A stretch of 64,000 nt of DNA from Prorocentrum cordatum (Eukaryota; Sar; Dinophyceae; Prorocentrales; Prorocentraceae), in contig CAUYUJ010005780.1 in the NCBI GenBank assembly GCA_963575745.1, positions 802,501-866,500 of the forward strand, read 5' to 3'. The notes under the pieces were generated by a model, which worked only from the letters and a program-made list of their open reading frames with translations, made no database searches and was not told the DNA's origin. This document shows, piece by piece, positions 56,381 through 64,000 of the stretch. The position numbers and the translations under genes were made by a program. Positions within the stretch are counted from its first letter, which is position 1, and every line of letters starts with the position of its first letter.

Positions 56381-56929
56381 GCCGACCAACCCGAGTAGGA
56401 AGGCGGATAAGGAACACGAGAACGCACCCGTGATCCCCGAACATCCCAAATTCAGTGGTGCGATGGCGAATGGTCGGCTCGCTCCTCCAGCGCGCCGCTG
56501 ATCCTGTTCTTCTCCAGGGCGAACTCCACCTCGTGCAGAAGGGTCCCCCTCCTGCTCCCGATGCCCCTTCCCCCTCCTGCGACCACGTAATGCCCCCTTC
56601 CATGCTCCAGTATCTCTCCCGTGCATCTCCTGGCTTCTCGCCTTGCACTTTGCGTGGGCACAAGAAGATGGCTGGGGTCACCTCGCACAGGGCTCTACGA
56701 TAGCGCAAAAGCGACACGACAAGATACCTCGTTTGGCGCCCTGCTCACGTATCCAAAGATGCAAAACCCCTCTTTCGCTCCAGGCAGGTGGCTGCCATGC
56801 CTGTCGGTCAGCGCGCGCGGCAGTCCAGTCACGGGAGCGCCCGCGGCAACGCATGATGTTCGCCGCCGAGGCCCAGCAGGGTAAGGTGAAGAGCAACCAG
56901 GGCAAGGGGGCAGGAACAGGGAAAGGTCG
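56381..56929. other. No gene recognised
   Basis: Unique-looking DNA with short frames on both strands. Confidence 0.35.
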
Positions 56930-57190
56930 AGGAGGAGAAGGAGGAGGAGGTCGAGGATGAGGTGCGGGTCGAAAAGGGGAGGAGGAGGAGGAGGAGGAGG
57001 AGGAGGAGGAGGAGGAGGAGGAGGAGGAGGAAGAGGAGGAGGAGAGAGGAGGAGGAAAGGAGGAGGAGGAGGAGGAGGTGGAGGATAATGAGGAGGAGGA
57101 GGAGGGGGGATGAAGAGGAGGAGGAGGAGGAGGAGGAGGAGGAGGAGGAGGAGGAGGCAGAGGAGGGCAAGGAGGTCGAAGAGCAGGAGC
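56930..57190. repeat. (GGA)n microsatellite with AGG/GAGGAA variants
   Basis: Long purine tract, three main GGA runs. The Glu/Arg and Ser/Leu frames across it are artefacts. Confidence 0.95.
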
Positions 57191-57747
57191 AGCAACACCA
57201 CGAAGGACCGCAACGCCCGCAGCACGAGGAAGAGGAACGGGACGTTCCCTCTCCTCTCTTTTTAGCGGAGGACAGAGGGATGCGCAGAATAATGCTAAGG
57301 GAAGTAGGAAGGGAATGTGCAGGAGGAGTGGGGGAAGAAGTAAGGGAAAGAGGGGAGGGGATTGGTGAGGACGGGTGATGAAAGGAGGTCGGGGGCCGCC
57401 CCCCCGCCCAGGCCCCCAGTTCCCTGTATGGGACGATCGCTCACGAGGGCGGGTGTTGAGATTATCAAACCGTCGTGTCTCGGATGGGGTTCGTCCGACT
57501 TGTTGCGGGCCCCGCCTCAGACTGCCACCCTCATCGCATCGTACACCAGTTCATACAGCCAACTTGAGACTAGAGAGGACTGGGCGTGGAATCGAAGGGG
57601 ACCAAAGAGTTCCAGACGTCTGAGAATCGACAACTGAATCCGCTACATTTGGACGGTAGATATAACAAAACGTTTTGCTCGCGCGCGTAGCCGCCTCTTC
57701 TATGACCTTTTGGGCTCAGGGCCCCATGCGGGGCCAATTTTTCGGGG
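57191..57747. other. No gene recognised
   Basis: Purine-rich then mixed DNA. No supported gene. Confidence 0.35.
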
Positions 57748-58293
57748 GTGGGCGGGCGGGGCCATAGCTCGCCTGCCCGGCCTGCGTCACAGGCCAAGTC
57801 TTCCGAAGAGTGTTGGGCAGTGGCTGGGCGGCGACCCGAGGGGTCGCGCGGCCCGCGGCGGCCGCCAAATGCGGCCCGTCCACACGCTCGAATGCAGCGT
57901 GGCGACGGCAATCTTCGCGATGCTGACGTGGTTCGACGCGTCGCTCGGGGTCGGACTGAATGCCAGCTTTTCCGCGACGGCCACCGTTGCAGGGCCACGG
58001 GCGGAAGCGGCTCGGGTGACGATGAGCAAGAAGAGCAACCGAATCAGGATGGCCAGCCCAGCTGCTCGAGCGAGGGCGACGCGACGCCGCTAGCCATCGA
58101 GGAATCTGCGATGAGCCCTGGACCACCCTCGGCGGCAACGACCCTCGCCCTCTTGGGGCCCCTGGCCACGGATCCGCCCAAGATCGAAAGCTTGGAGTCT
58201 CGGAGGCTCGAGGGAGCTCGGGCCTGGGCAGTTGCGGGGGCAGAGGGGGAGGAGGAGGAGGAAGAGGAGGAGGAAGGGCCACGAACCGTGTGA
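57748..58293 (+). CDS. Possible acidic protein, unknown; low confidence
   Basis: 181 codons to a TGA at 58291; the listed start at 57748 is not an ATG I can confirm, and an internal Met precedes QRGDGNLRDADVVRR. The second half is plausible as protein: GSGSGDDEQEEQPNQDGQPS, DATPLAIEESAMSPGPPSAA, TDPPKIESLESRRLEGARAW, then a run of Glu from a GGA microsatellite. It is hydrophilic and acidic with no domain. Other frames and the minus strand are also open, so this may be chance. Confidence 0.25.
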   Translation: MGGRGHSSPARPASQAKSSEECWAVAGRRPEGSRGPRRPPNAARPHARMQRGDGNLRDADVVRRVARGRTECQLFRDGHRCRATGGSGSGDDEQEEQPNQDGQPSCSSEGDATPLAIEESAMSPGPPSAATTLALLGPLATDPPKIESLESRRLEGARAWAVAGAEGEEEEEEEEEGPRTV

Positions 58294-58800
58294 GGGACGC
58301 GCTAAACAAGTAACGAACTCCAATGCTCTGCTTGATCGGGCCCTGCCGCGCGATTGTGATTTGGGCAAACTGATCTGGTGAAAAATCCCACAGCCCTGCC
58401 ACACGCTCGTGACTGCGGAAGCTGAAATGGTGAGACCGCCATGCCCATGCTCAGCGTTTTTGATGATGTGACCAGACAACATGAGATGATAACAACTTCG
58501 ATTCGCAACTTCCCCCGTCGGCCCGTGGATTATCAACTTCGGCCTCCGCGCCCCTCTCCAAAATGAAATCCTACTGACACGGGATTGAAACAAACAGGGG
58601 GTCAAAAAGGGGATGACTTATTATCGTTGGCACGGGGTTATGGAATATCGAGCCGACCGGTGGGTTTCATAAGGCATTTGGAAGCCCCCGGAGGCGATGC
58701 CGAAATGACGGCCCCAGTCTTGCGAAAAAGGCAAATAAGTATCGAACAGGAGCACCATTTGTGTAGGGGGGCCGTTTGCGGAAGCCGAAGCGAGAGCGCG
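58294..58800. other. No gene recognised
   Basis: Unique-looking DNA without supported features. Confidence 0.35.
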
Positions 58801-59035
58801 GTGCCTGAGTGAAAGACGCATGTCACAAATGTGGCGAATCTCTTCTGTTTCTGAAGCCTGACCCTGCCGATCTGCGTGAGGGGTGTTACCGGATATCAAA
58901 CATGTCGCAAATGCCTTTTGTTTTTGGACCCTGACACCGCCGATCTGCGTGAGGGGCGTCACCGGATTTTAAACATGTCTCAAATCCGTGATGTTTTTGG
59001 ACCCTGACCCCGCCGATCTGCGTGAGGGGTGTCAA
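58800..59035 (+). repeat. ~72-bp tandem repeat, about 3 copies
   Basis: ccgatctgcgtgaggggtgt occurs three times (about 58868, 58938, 59011), each preceded by ggaccctgac-like words and a catgtcgcaaat stretch. Confidence 0.85.
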
Positions 59036-59408
59036 TCTTAACCCACCTCAGCAATTCAAGCAATACGATTTGGGCGTGGTAAAAATGCCAATTTTAAGCC
59101 TCCCCCCCTCGCGCGGTCCATCAACAAGGAACACTAAGCAGCAAGAAGTCAACAAGGAACAGTAAGAAGCAAGAAGCAAAACTGTAACAGTGGAAGCTGG
59201 AAACTGCAACTGGTAAGGAAACTGCGAACCTCCGGCCTACAGCCTGGTCGCCCCGCAAGGGGGCCGGCGGATGTCTTCAATTGAGGCTTTGAAAAGTTAT
59301 GTGCTGCTTGCAGGTCCCACCGGGAGACTCAATGCAGCTCAGTAGCCGCAATATATTTTTAGATGGGTCGCAGGTGTTCAGCATTAAGCGTGCCAATCGC
59401 GAACAAAG
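59036..59408. other. No gene; small AAGCAGCAAGAAG repeats
   Basis: caaggaacagtaagaagcaag words repeat at 59125-59180. Probably the 3' side of the minus-strand ORF. Confidence 0.35.
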
Positions 59409-59729
59409 TCAGACGACCATCTGTATACTTTCCTTTGCCTTTGTCTTGCCCATCCCTGCCAGCAGCGGCCACGATGTCCTGCTCGAACTGCTGCTGACGA
59501 ACGTGTGGGGGTCGTCGCTGTCGCTAGCATGTCCTGCTTCCCCTGCTGGTTGTGGCGGCCGTGCTGCTTCAAGCACTTTAGCATCCAACCCGTCCATCTC
59601 ATTCAACGGGCCGGTGACACGAACAGCTGTTGCGGCAGGTGTAACCGGCGATCTGGAAGAGAACGGCGAGGCGATATTGTGCTTCTTTACCTTGAACAGC
59701 TGCTTGACCGGGGTACCAATAGAAGGCAT
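59409..59729 (-). CDS. SL-headed ORF, 106 residues, unknown function
   Basis: ATG at 59729 (complement), 124 bases after the truncated SL relic. MPSIGTPVKQLFKVKKHNIA, then SPVTPAATAVRVTGP, an acidic middle (ASDSDDPHTF), a Ser run and GMGKTKAKESIQMVV before the stop at 59409. Third-position GC is only moderate. Ser/Thr/Pro-rich and hydrophilic, no domain. The frame is open further upstream, but the SL relic sets the mRNA start. The leader contains three 18-bp repeats (gtcaaagtgtaacacaat type, 59758-59808). It may be the start of a longer, now truncated retrogene. Confidence 0.4.
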   Translation of the reverse strand: MPSIGTPVKQLFKVKKHNIASPFSSRSPVTPAATAVRVTGPLNEMDGLDAKVLEAARPPQPAGEAGHASDSDDPHTFVSSSSSRTSWPLLAGMGKTKAKESIQMVV

Positions 59730-59853
59730 GGGGGTAGAGTCGCAGTGTAGGAATGGAGTCAAAGTGTAACACAATGTCAAAGCGTAACAGACTGTCAAAG
59801 TGGAACAGGAGGTGAGGAATAAATCTGGTTTCAAATGCAACCGCCTCCGGCGC

Positions 59854-59865
59854 CTTGAGCCAAAA
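59854..59865 (-). promoter_or_regulatory. Truncated spliced-leader relic 4
   Basis: Complement reads ttttggctcaag, the last 12 bases of the leader exactly. Bases further 5' no longer match. As with relic 3, CCAAGA-family repeat lies immediately beyond it and an ORF follows. Confidence 0.5.
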
Positions 59866-59869
59866 ACCC

Positions 59870-60010
59870 GAAAGGCCCACAAGAGGCCCCCGAGCGGCCA
59901 CAGAGAGCCCAAGATGACCTCCAAGATGGCTCAGGTAGCCCAAGCTGGCTCAAAATGGCTCCCAAAAGACCCCAATCGGCCCCCAAACCGCTCTAAGGCG
60001 GCTCGAGATG
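59870..60010. repeat. CCAAGA-family fragment
   Basis: Short run of ccaagatggc/aggcccc units next to SL relic 4. Confidence 0.7.
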
Positions 60011-60149
60011 GCCACGGAGTCTCCCAAGCCTCCCTCGCTGTTTGACTATGCATGTCTCTTCCTCTCTCCCCGCGTCAACTCTCATGGGCATCGTTTCTGA
60101 ATGGGCTGGTGGGGATACGCGAACCGTCAAGAATTGAATTCTAACAGGG

Positions 60150-60385
60150 CTCGTTTCAACTTTACACGAATCTACTATGGGCTGGATCCAGCTCTGATAG
60201 CATCTTCGTGCCCGATCCAACTCTAATCGGATCCTACTATGGTTTGGATGCAGCTCAAATAGAATGATGGTAGAACTCGATCCAGCCTTGATGCAATGCT
60301 ACTAAGGCTCGAACCAGCTCTCATATAATCCTACACAGCTAGATTCAGTTCTAATGGAATCCTACGAAGACTGGGTCCAGCTGTA
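60150..60385 (+). repeat. ~32-bp tandem repeat (GATCCAGCTCTAATAGAATC)
   Basis: About seven diverged units with gatccagctct, aat and gaatcctacta words in regular succession. Confidence 0.85.
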
Positions 60386-60394
60386 ATGGAATTC

Positions 60395-60535
60395 GCCCTT
60401 GCCCACCCCTCCCCCCGGTTTTGAACCGGGGGGGGGGGGAGGGGGCCCTCTCACCCCCGCCCCCCCCCCTCTGGTTTGGAGTGGGAAAATTTTGTGTCCC
60501 CCCCCTCCTCCCCCAGTTCGAGCCGGAGAGGGCGG
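60395..60535. repeat. C/G homopolymer region with CCCCGGTTTTGAACCGGGG hairpin
   Basis: ccccggttttgaaccgggg (about 60412-60430) is a clean palindrome, followed by further C-run/G-run pairs and a less perfect gttcgagcc copy near 60517. Could be a decayed palindromic element. Confidence 0.55.
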
Positions 60536-60949
60536 TTGCCAGTAGCAGCAGAAAGCGCTCTTTCGTGACAATACTGTTCTGTGACAGCAGCCAATGTGTG
60601 AAAATCAGATAGGCGAGGATGTGAGATTTAGGGTGATAATGAATTATGTTTCCCTTCCGCCCATGGCTGTTGTGGCTCACAAGCTGGGCGGGAGGGTGGA
60701 CGCACCTACTCACGACTGCTTCGAGTACGGAGATAAATTGATCTTCTGTGTTTTTTTTTATATTGTGCTTGCATCAAGTGCTTGGTGGGAGGAATATTGT
60801 GATCAGTATTTACACTTGTAGCCCAGAGCTGTACCAATTCTACGGTTTCGAGATTCATATTGTGAGGTGGCCGTGCTTTACCTCTGCGCAATTCTTTCGG
60901 CGATCAACACGCTGAACACCATCACTTGCAGCCTGGCCGAGAATCGTTG
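60536..60949. other. AT-richer spacer before the plus-strand copia element
   Basis: Contains a T run at 60751-60760. No ORF with ATG is supported. It may include the promoter or terminal repeat of the element that follows; I cannot define one. Confidence 0.35.
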
Positions 60950-60994
60950 CCACGACCTGGACAGCAGCAGTGACAACGACATCTACTACGAGCT

Positions 60995-61082
60995 GGACGG
61001 CGATACCATCATCAGAGGCGGTAGCACCATCATCAGAGACGACAATACTATCATCAGAGACGGCAACACCATCACTACAATC
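60995..61082 (+). repeat. 27-bp leader minisatellite before gag
   Basis: Four units of ggcgataccatcatcagaga type (accatcatcagag, actatcatcagag) immediately before the gag ATG. The frame is open across them. Confidence 0.8.
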
Positions 61083-61085
61083 AAG

Positions 61086-61961
61086 ATGGCGACCAGGCAC
61101 CAGCATCCCAACGAAGGACCCCTCTTCGTGGACAACGAGGGCGTCGTGCATTACAATGGCGACGCAGCCTACGGCGAGGAGTTCGAGGAACGCGCAATAC
61201 TCGGCTACTATGCGAGCGAGGAAAAGCTACAGAAGCTCTACGCTATCAAGCTCAAGAACTCTCTGAATGGGCGAGCGTGGAACCTCGCAAGGAAGGGGCC
61301 CGAAATTGCAATGCAAGCAGTGCTGGACAAAGCAAATGAGGACCCACTTGCTGCAATAAAGTTGGTAGTGGCCACGGTCCGACAAGCATGCGAACGGATC
61401 GCACCACTACAAAAGCAGCAAGCATCCGAGTATTTCTTCAAAGGCTTTCGCAGCAGATCGGAGTCAGTGCAGGACTACATATCGAGGCGGGAGACGGAGT
61501 GCGAGCGGCTCAAGTCTCTCTCAGCGAACACGACGGTGAGCGAAGACCTGAGGACGGACTTCCTACTAAGGTTGGCCAATACCAGCATGACCGAGCATAA
61601 GGCCATTCTCGGACACTGCAACAACGAATACATCTGTGACGATGTGACGGCGGCGATGCTTATCCAGCTGAACACGACGTGCAGAGACGAACGTGGTCAC
61701 GGACGTCATGGAGCATACCCGGTGGACTACGACGATGACGACGAGGGGGCCCTGCTTGAATACGAGTGTGGCGTATGCGACGAGGACGGGCCTCTGAGCG
61801 ATGAAGACTACGACGCGCTGGCAGCCGACATCGAAGAGTTCGAGGGGGTGATTAACGACGTCGACCCCGAGGAGGTCAGCCAGGAGGAGTGCGACACTCT
61901 AGCGGCTGAGGTACAGCGTCTCGGGTGGAAGGCTGGACGAAAAGGTCACAAGCCTAACTGA
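61086..61961 (+). CDS. Copia-type gag, dinoflagellate type
   Basis: ATG at 61086 (the open frame begins earlier at a GTG), 291 codons. VVHYNGDAAYGEEFEERAIL, YAIKLKNSLNGRAWNLARKG, LAAIKLVVATVRQACERIAP, FKGFRSRSESVQDYISRRET and SEDLRTDFLLRLANTSMTEH are the helical gag core found in dinoflagellate copia elements. The C-terminal third is very acidic (YDDDDEGALLEYECGVCDED, LAADIEEFEGVINDVDPEEV). It packages element RNA into particles. The frame ends 3 bases before the zinc-knuckle segment resumes in another frame, so a shift separates them. Confidence 0.75.
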   Translation: MATRHQHPNEGPLFVDNEGVVHYNGDAAYGEEFEERAILGYYASEEKLQKLYAIKLKNSLNGRAWNLARKGPEIAMQAVLDKANEDPLAAIKLVVATVRQACERIAPLQKQQASEYFFKGFRSRSESVQDYISRRETECERLKSLSANTTVSEDLRTDFLLRLANTSMTEHKAILGHCNNEYICDDVTAAMLIQLNTTCRDERGHGRHGAYPVDYDDDDEGALLEYECGVCDEDGPLSDEDYDALAADIEEFEGVINDVDPEEVSQEECDTLAAEVQRLGWKAGRKGHKPN

Positions 61962-61962
61962 C

Positions 61963-62274
61963 GCAAGCCCGGGACAGGCTTGCACAGAGCAAGTCCAATC
62001 GAGGCTGAAGGCCAACATCAACAAGCAGGGATCCATCAAGATGGACGGCAAGAAACCTGAAGGGAAGCTCAAAAAGATAAAGGCTCGCACGAAGTGCAAC
62101 GCATGTCACAAGAAGGGCCACTGGAAAGGCGACCCGGAGTGCGAGAAGGCAAAGGCCATTAGGTGGCGGATCATCGAGCAGCCTACAGCGTGGAGGACGA
62201 GGTGGTGGCCGAGACTTTCACGGGCGACCTGGAGGTTCTACGACGGGCTGGGTTTGCCATGGCAACGGCGGTGA
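61963..62274 (+). pseudogene. Gag zinc-knuckle segment
   Basis: Other frame: SRLKANINKQGSIKMDGKKP, then CNACHKKGHWKGDPEC (62095-62142), a CxxCxxxxHxxxxxxC knuckle with a slightly long last spacer, on a Lys-rich background. Binds nucleic acid in intact elements. Internal ATG at 62041. After about 62160 the frame loses protein character. Confidence 0.75.
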
Positions 62275-62940
62275 AGCTACTGATGGCGGAAAGCTCAATG
62301 GACATGACTGCCATCCAGATCTTGAAATGACCAGCTGGCGAACGTGGAGACCACGATGGAGGAGATCACGAATCTGACGAAGGTGAGGATCGACATCGAC
62401 GAGCAGACCGTGAACACCTGGACGGTATCAGCAATTGGAGACGATCAAGGTACACGGGAGTGGCCTGGAGAAATGAATCCGATAAGAGCGAGAACCTGAG
62501 GGTATTGATGACCAAACGCCAGGATCCGGATCAGGACAGACATGGCCCAGCAGATCGAGCACCGACTACCATGAAGAAGATGCTACAGCGGCAGACCTAC
62601 TGGAGATCAGATCCAGCAGCACAGATTGCAGCATTATGGGTCAGCTGTGAGAACATGGAAGCAGCCTACAGGGATTACATGGGTTAGTGTGTGGACTGGG
62701 CACTACACCAGATCCACCAGCTCATGCACATCACGATGGAGATGGCACCACAGGGATTCAGGAACTTGGCGTGCGGCCTATGCCAAGCATCCTGGGACAG
62801 TACCTCGGAACTACGAGACATCGCAAGAAGCACCTGCGAGCGCCTACCTCATGGAGTGCGACCGACATGGTTGTGCACGGAACGTAGGACAGGCACAGAC
62901 TACAGGCCCACAGAGGATCGCGCACCATCTTCTGGCCTGC
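62275..62940 (+). pseudogene. Degraded gag-protease spacer
   Basis: Stops in all frames. Weakly protein-like pieces in several frames (for example 62691-62940). No domain. Confidence 0.4.
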
Positions 62941-63200
62941 AGGTGAACTACGAGGAGCTGGAGGAGACCGAGGCTTACGCAATAAGGAAAGGACCTATTT
63001 CAGATGGACATGCCGTACTGGACACGGCGTGCCTACGAGGATGTGGAAGTTCACCAGCGTTGGACGGCTACGCGGAGGACAGCAGGGTCACTACCAGGAT
63101 GAGGGGCTCATCAAAGCGCTTCCGAGGCGTGAATGATAGCGCCCCGGTCATGGCAGACGGCGAGCAGGAAGTGACAGCTGGACTTGCAGGGCCGACGTGA
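62941..63200 (+). pseudogene. Copia aspartic protease
   Basis: DGHAVLDTACLRGCG with DTA at 63021-63029, the catalytic motif of copia proteases (LDTACT-type). It is preceded by an acidic stretch (YEELEETEAYAIRKGPI) and followed by RVTTRMRGSSKRFRGVN. Cuts the polyprotein in intact elements. Confidence 0.7.
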
Positions 63201-63676
63201 ATCGACGATTCCAGAGGCTGCCGGAATCGAAGACGCCGATGCTGCTAAGCATCCACCAATTGGAAGAGCTAGACACAGTGCTTTACGTGAAGCAGCGGAA
63301 GGCGGACTTCAAGGCAATCAGCAAGTACGGGGCGCTGCTCAACAAGACCGAGAAGGGGCACCTAACGATCTCACTCAAGGACTGGCCGAAGAAAGAAACA
63401 ACCAAAACAGCACCATCAGTTCCGACGGATGAGATCGACATCTGGACCGGGGAGGTGCAAGAGATAGACAAGGGCATCCTACGACGAAAGCAAAGGAAGC
63501 AGATCGAGACGCGGGAGAAAGAGTTGCAGGACAAGCTGGACCAGTGCCACAAGGTCGTGGAGACGCTAAAAGGCGGACCCAGAGGAGAAGCGGCCTATCA
63601 TATGCGAGCTCTATGCTGGCGGCATGGCGGCCACATCGGAAGCTCAGCAGCGGCGGCGCCCTACTGCGAGACCTAG
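63197..63676 (+). pseudogene. Protease C-terminal and linker segment
   Basis: LPESKTPMLLSIHQLEELDT, VLYVKQRKADFKAISKYGAL and EKGHLTISLKDWP: in copia elements this follows the protease (the stretch that ends ..GHL.I.L..). Then a charged helix (LRRKQRKQIETREKELQDKL). The frame differs from that of the DTA motif, so a shift lies near 63195. Confidence 0.6.
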
Positions 63677-64000
63677 GGACATCCTGGTAGGGGACGAGAC
63701 ATCGAGTCACAGCGGAGAGTGCTGACACAGCTGGACGAAGACGACCCCTACATGACTATCGAGGGTGAGTCATGCGACCCGTTCACGAACATATCGCACA
63801 TGTTTCCGCAGAAGACGAAGATGATGAAGCTAGCAACTGGCATGAAGCACCTGCGGCTCGTCAAGCAGATCTGGCTCAACTGAAAGTTAGACACTACAAC
63901 GAGGCCATTGGCATGGACTTCATGATCATACCCGACATGGAGAAGAATATGCACGTGGTGCTGGTGATCGTGGATCTTGCATCGGATTTTACAGTGGCCA
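63677..64000 (+). pseudogene. Start of copia integrase, cut by window end
   Basis: VLTQLDEDDPYMTIEGESCD in one frame, then ADLAQLKVRHYNEAIGMDFM and IIPDMEKNMHVVLVIVDLAS in another. The Asp of GMDF (63916-63918) fits the first catalytic residue of the integrase core, with the next strand VVLVIVDLA as usual. The order gag-knuckle-protease-integrase is that of Ty1/copia, with RT and RNase H expected beyond 64000. Confidence 0.65.

Noticed and set aside
59925-59970. ctggctcaaaatggctccc as another spliced-leader relic
   Set aside because: It mixes parts of both strands of the leader and lies inside CCAAGA-type repeat words; no continuous match.

Overview
The window reads as nuclear DNA of a dinoflagellate. 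Four lines of evidence support this. (1) Relics of the 22-nt dinoflagellate spliced leader (SL) lie next to open reading frames at 26279-26301 (+), 27090-27111 (+), 34996-35018 (-) and, truncated, 59854-59865 (-). (2) The most convincing coding pieces are very rich in G or C at third codon positions. (3) Ty1/copia-type retroelement fragments have the wording I know from dinoflagellate elements. (4) Most of the DNA is diverged tandem repeat and microsatellite, with palindromic elements that can act as introns (introners). I see no bacterial operon, rRNA, tRNA or CRISPR. A Prorocentrum-like genome is possible, but the sequence alone does not prove the genus.

Layout. 1-17600 is almost gene-free: diverged tandem arrays, a G-rich block (6126-7200) bracketed by inverted minisatellites, microsatellites, and two copies of a palindromic element (3907-4042, 15846-15952). 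17685-20861 holds a short acidic exon-like ORF, two related arrays (88-89 bp and 78 bp units) that share a downstream module, and a small signal-peptide-like ORF. 21216-22570 and several later blocks belong to one diverged C/G-rich family built on CCAAGA words. 23626-25075 is a regular 103-bp array.

26050-33555 is the most gene-like part on the plus strand. Two SL relics, each after a long T-poor tract, head two reading frames. They are followed by a second, longer broken gene (29987-33400) with a DDE-transposase-like segment, a lysine-rich linker, a C48 (Ulp1/SENP-like) cysteine peptidase with His-Asp-Gln-Cys in the right order, and a Cys-rich tail. The tail of a second peptidase copy lies at 28893-29005. 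Together they look like decayed copies of a DNA transposon carrying a transposase and a de-SUMOylase-like protease. A 153-nt palindromic insert (32745-32897) in the peptidase has intron borders and matches a 150-bp palindrome with 5-bp target duplications at 56226-56375.

34194-34922 (-) is the best intact gene: a 242-residue protein of four Gly/Ser/Cys/Tyr-rich repeats behind a nearly full-length SL relic, so it is probably a retroposed mRNA copy. 38500-54210 (-) is a large broken copia-type element: terminal repeats, RING-like and protease pieces, zinc motif, pre-integrase, integrase, and an internally deleted reverse transcriptase/RNase H that is tandemly duplicated. It is peppered with a short GC-rich near-palindrome. 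54210-60400 returns to repeats, one palindromic element and one SL-headed ORF (59409-59729). 60950-64000 (+) is the 5' half of another copia-type element (gag, zinc knuckle, protease, start of integrase), cut by the window end.
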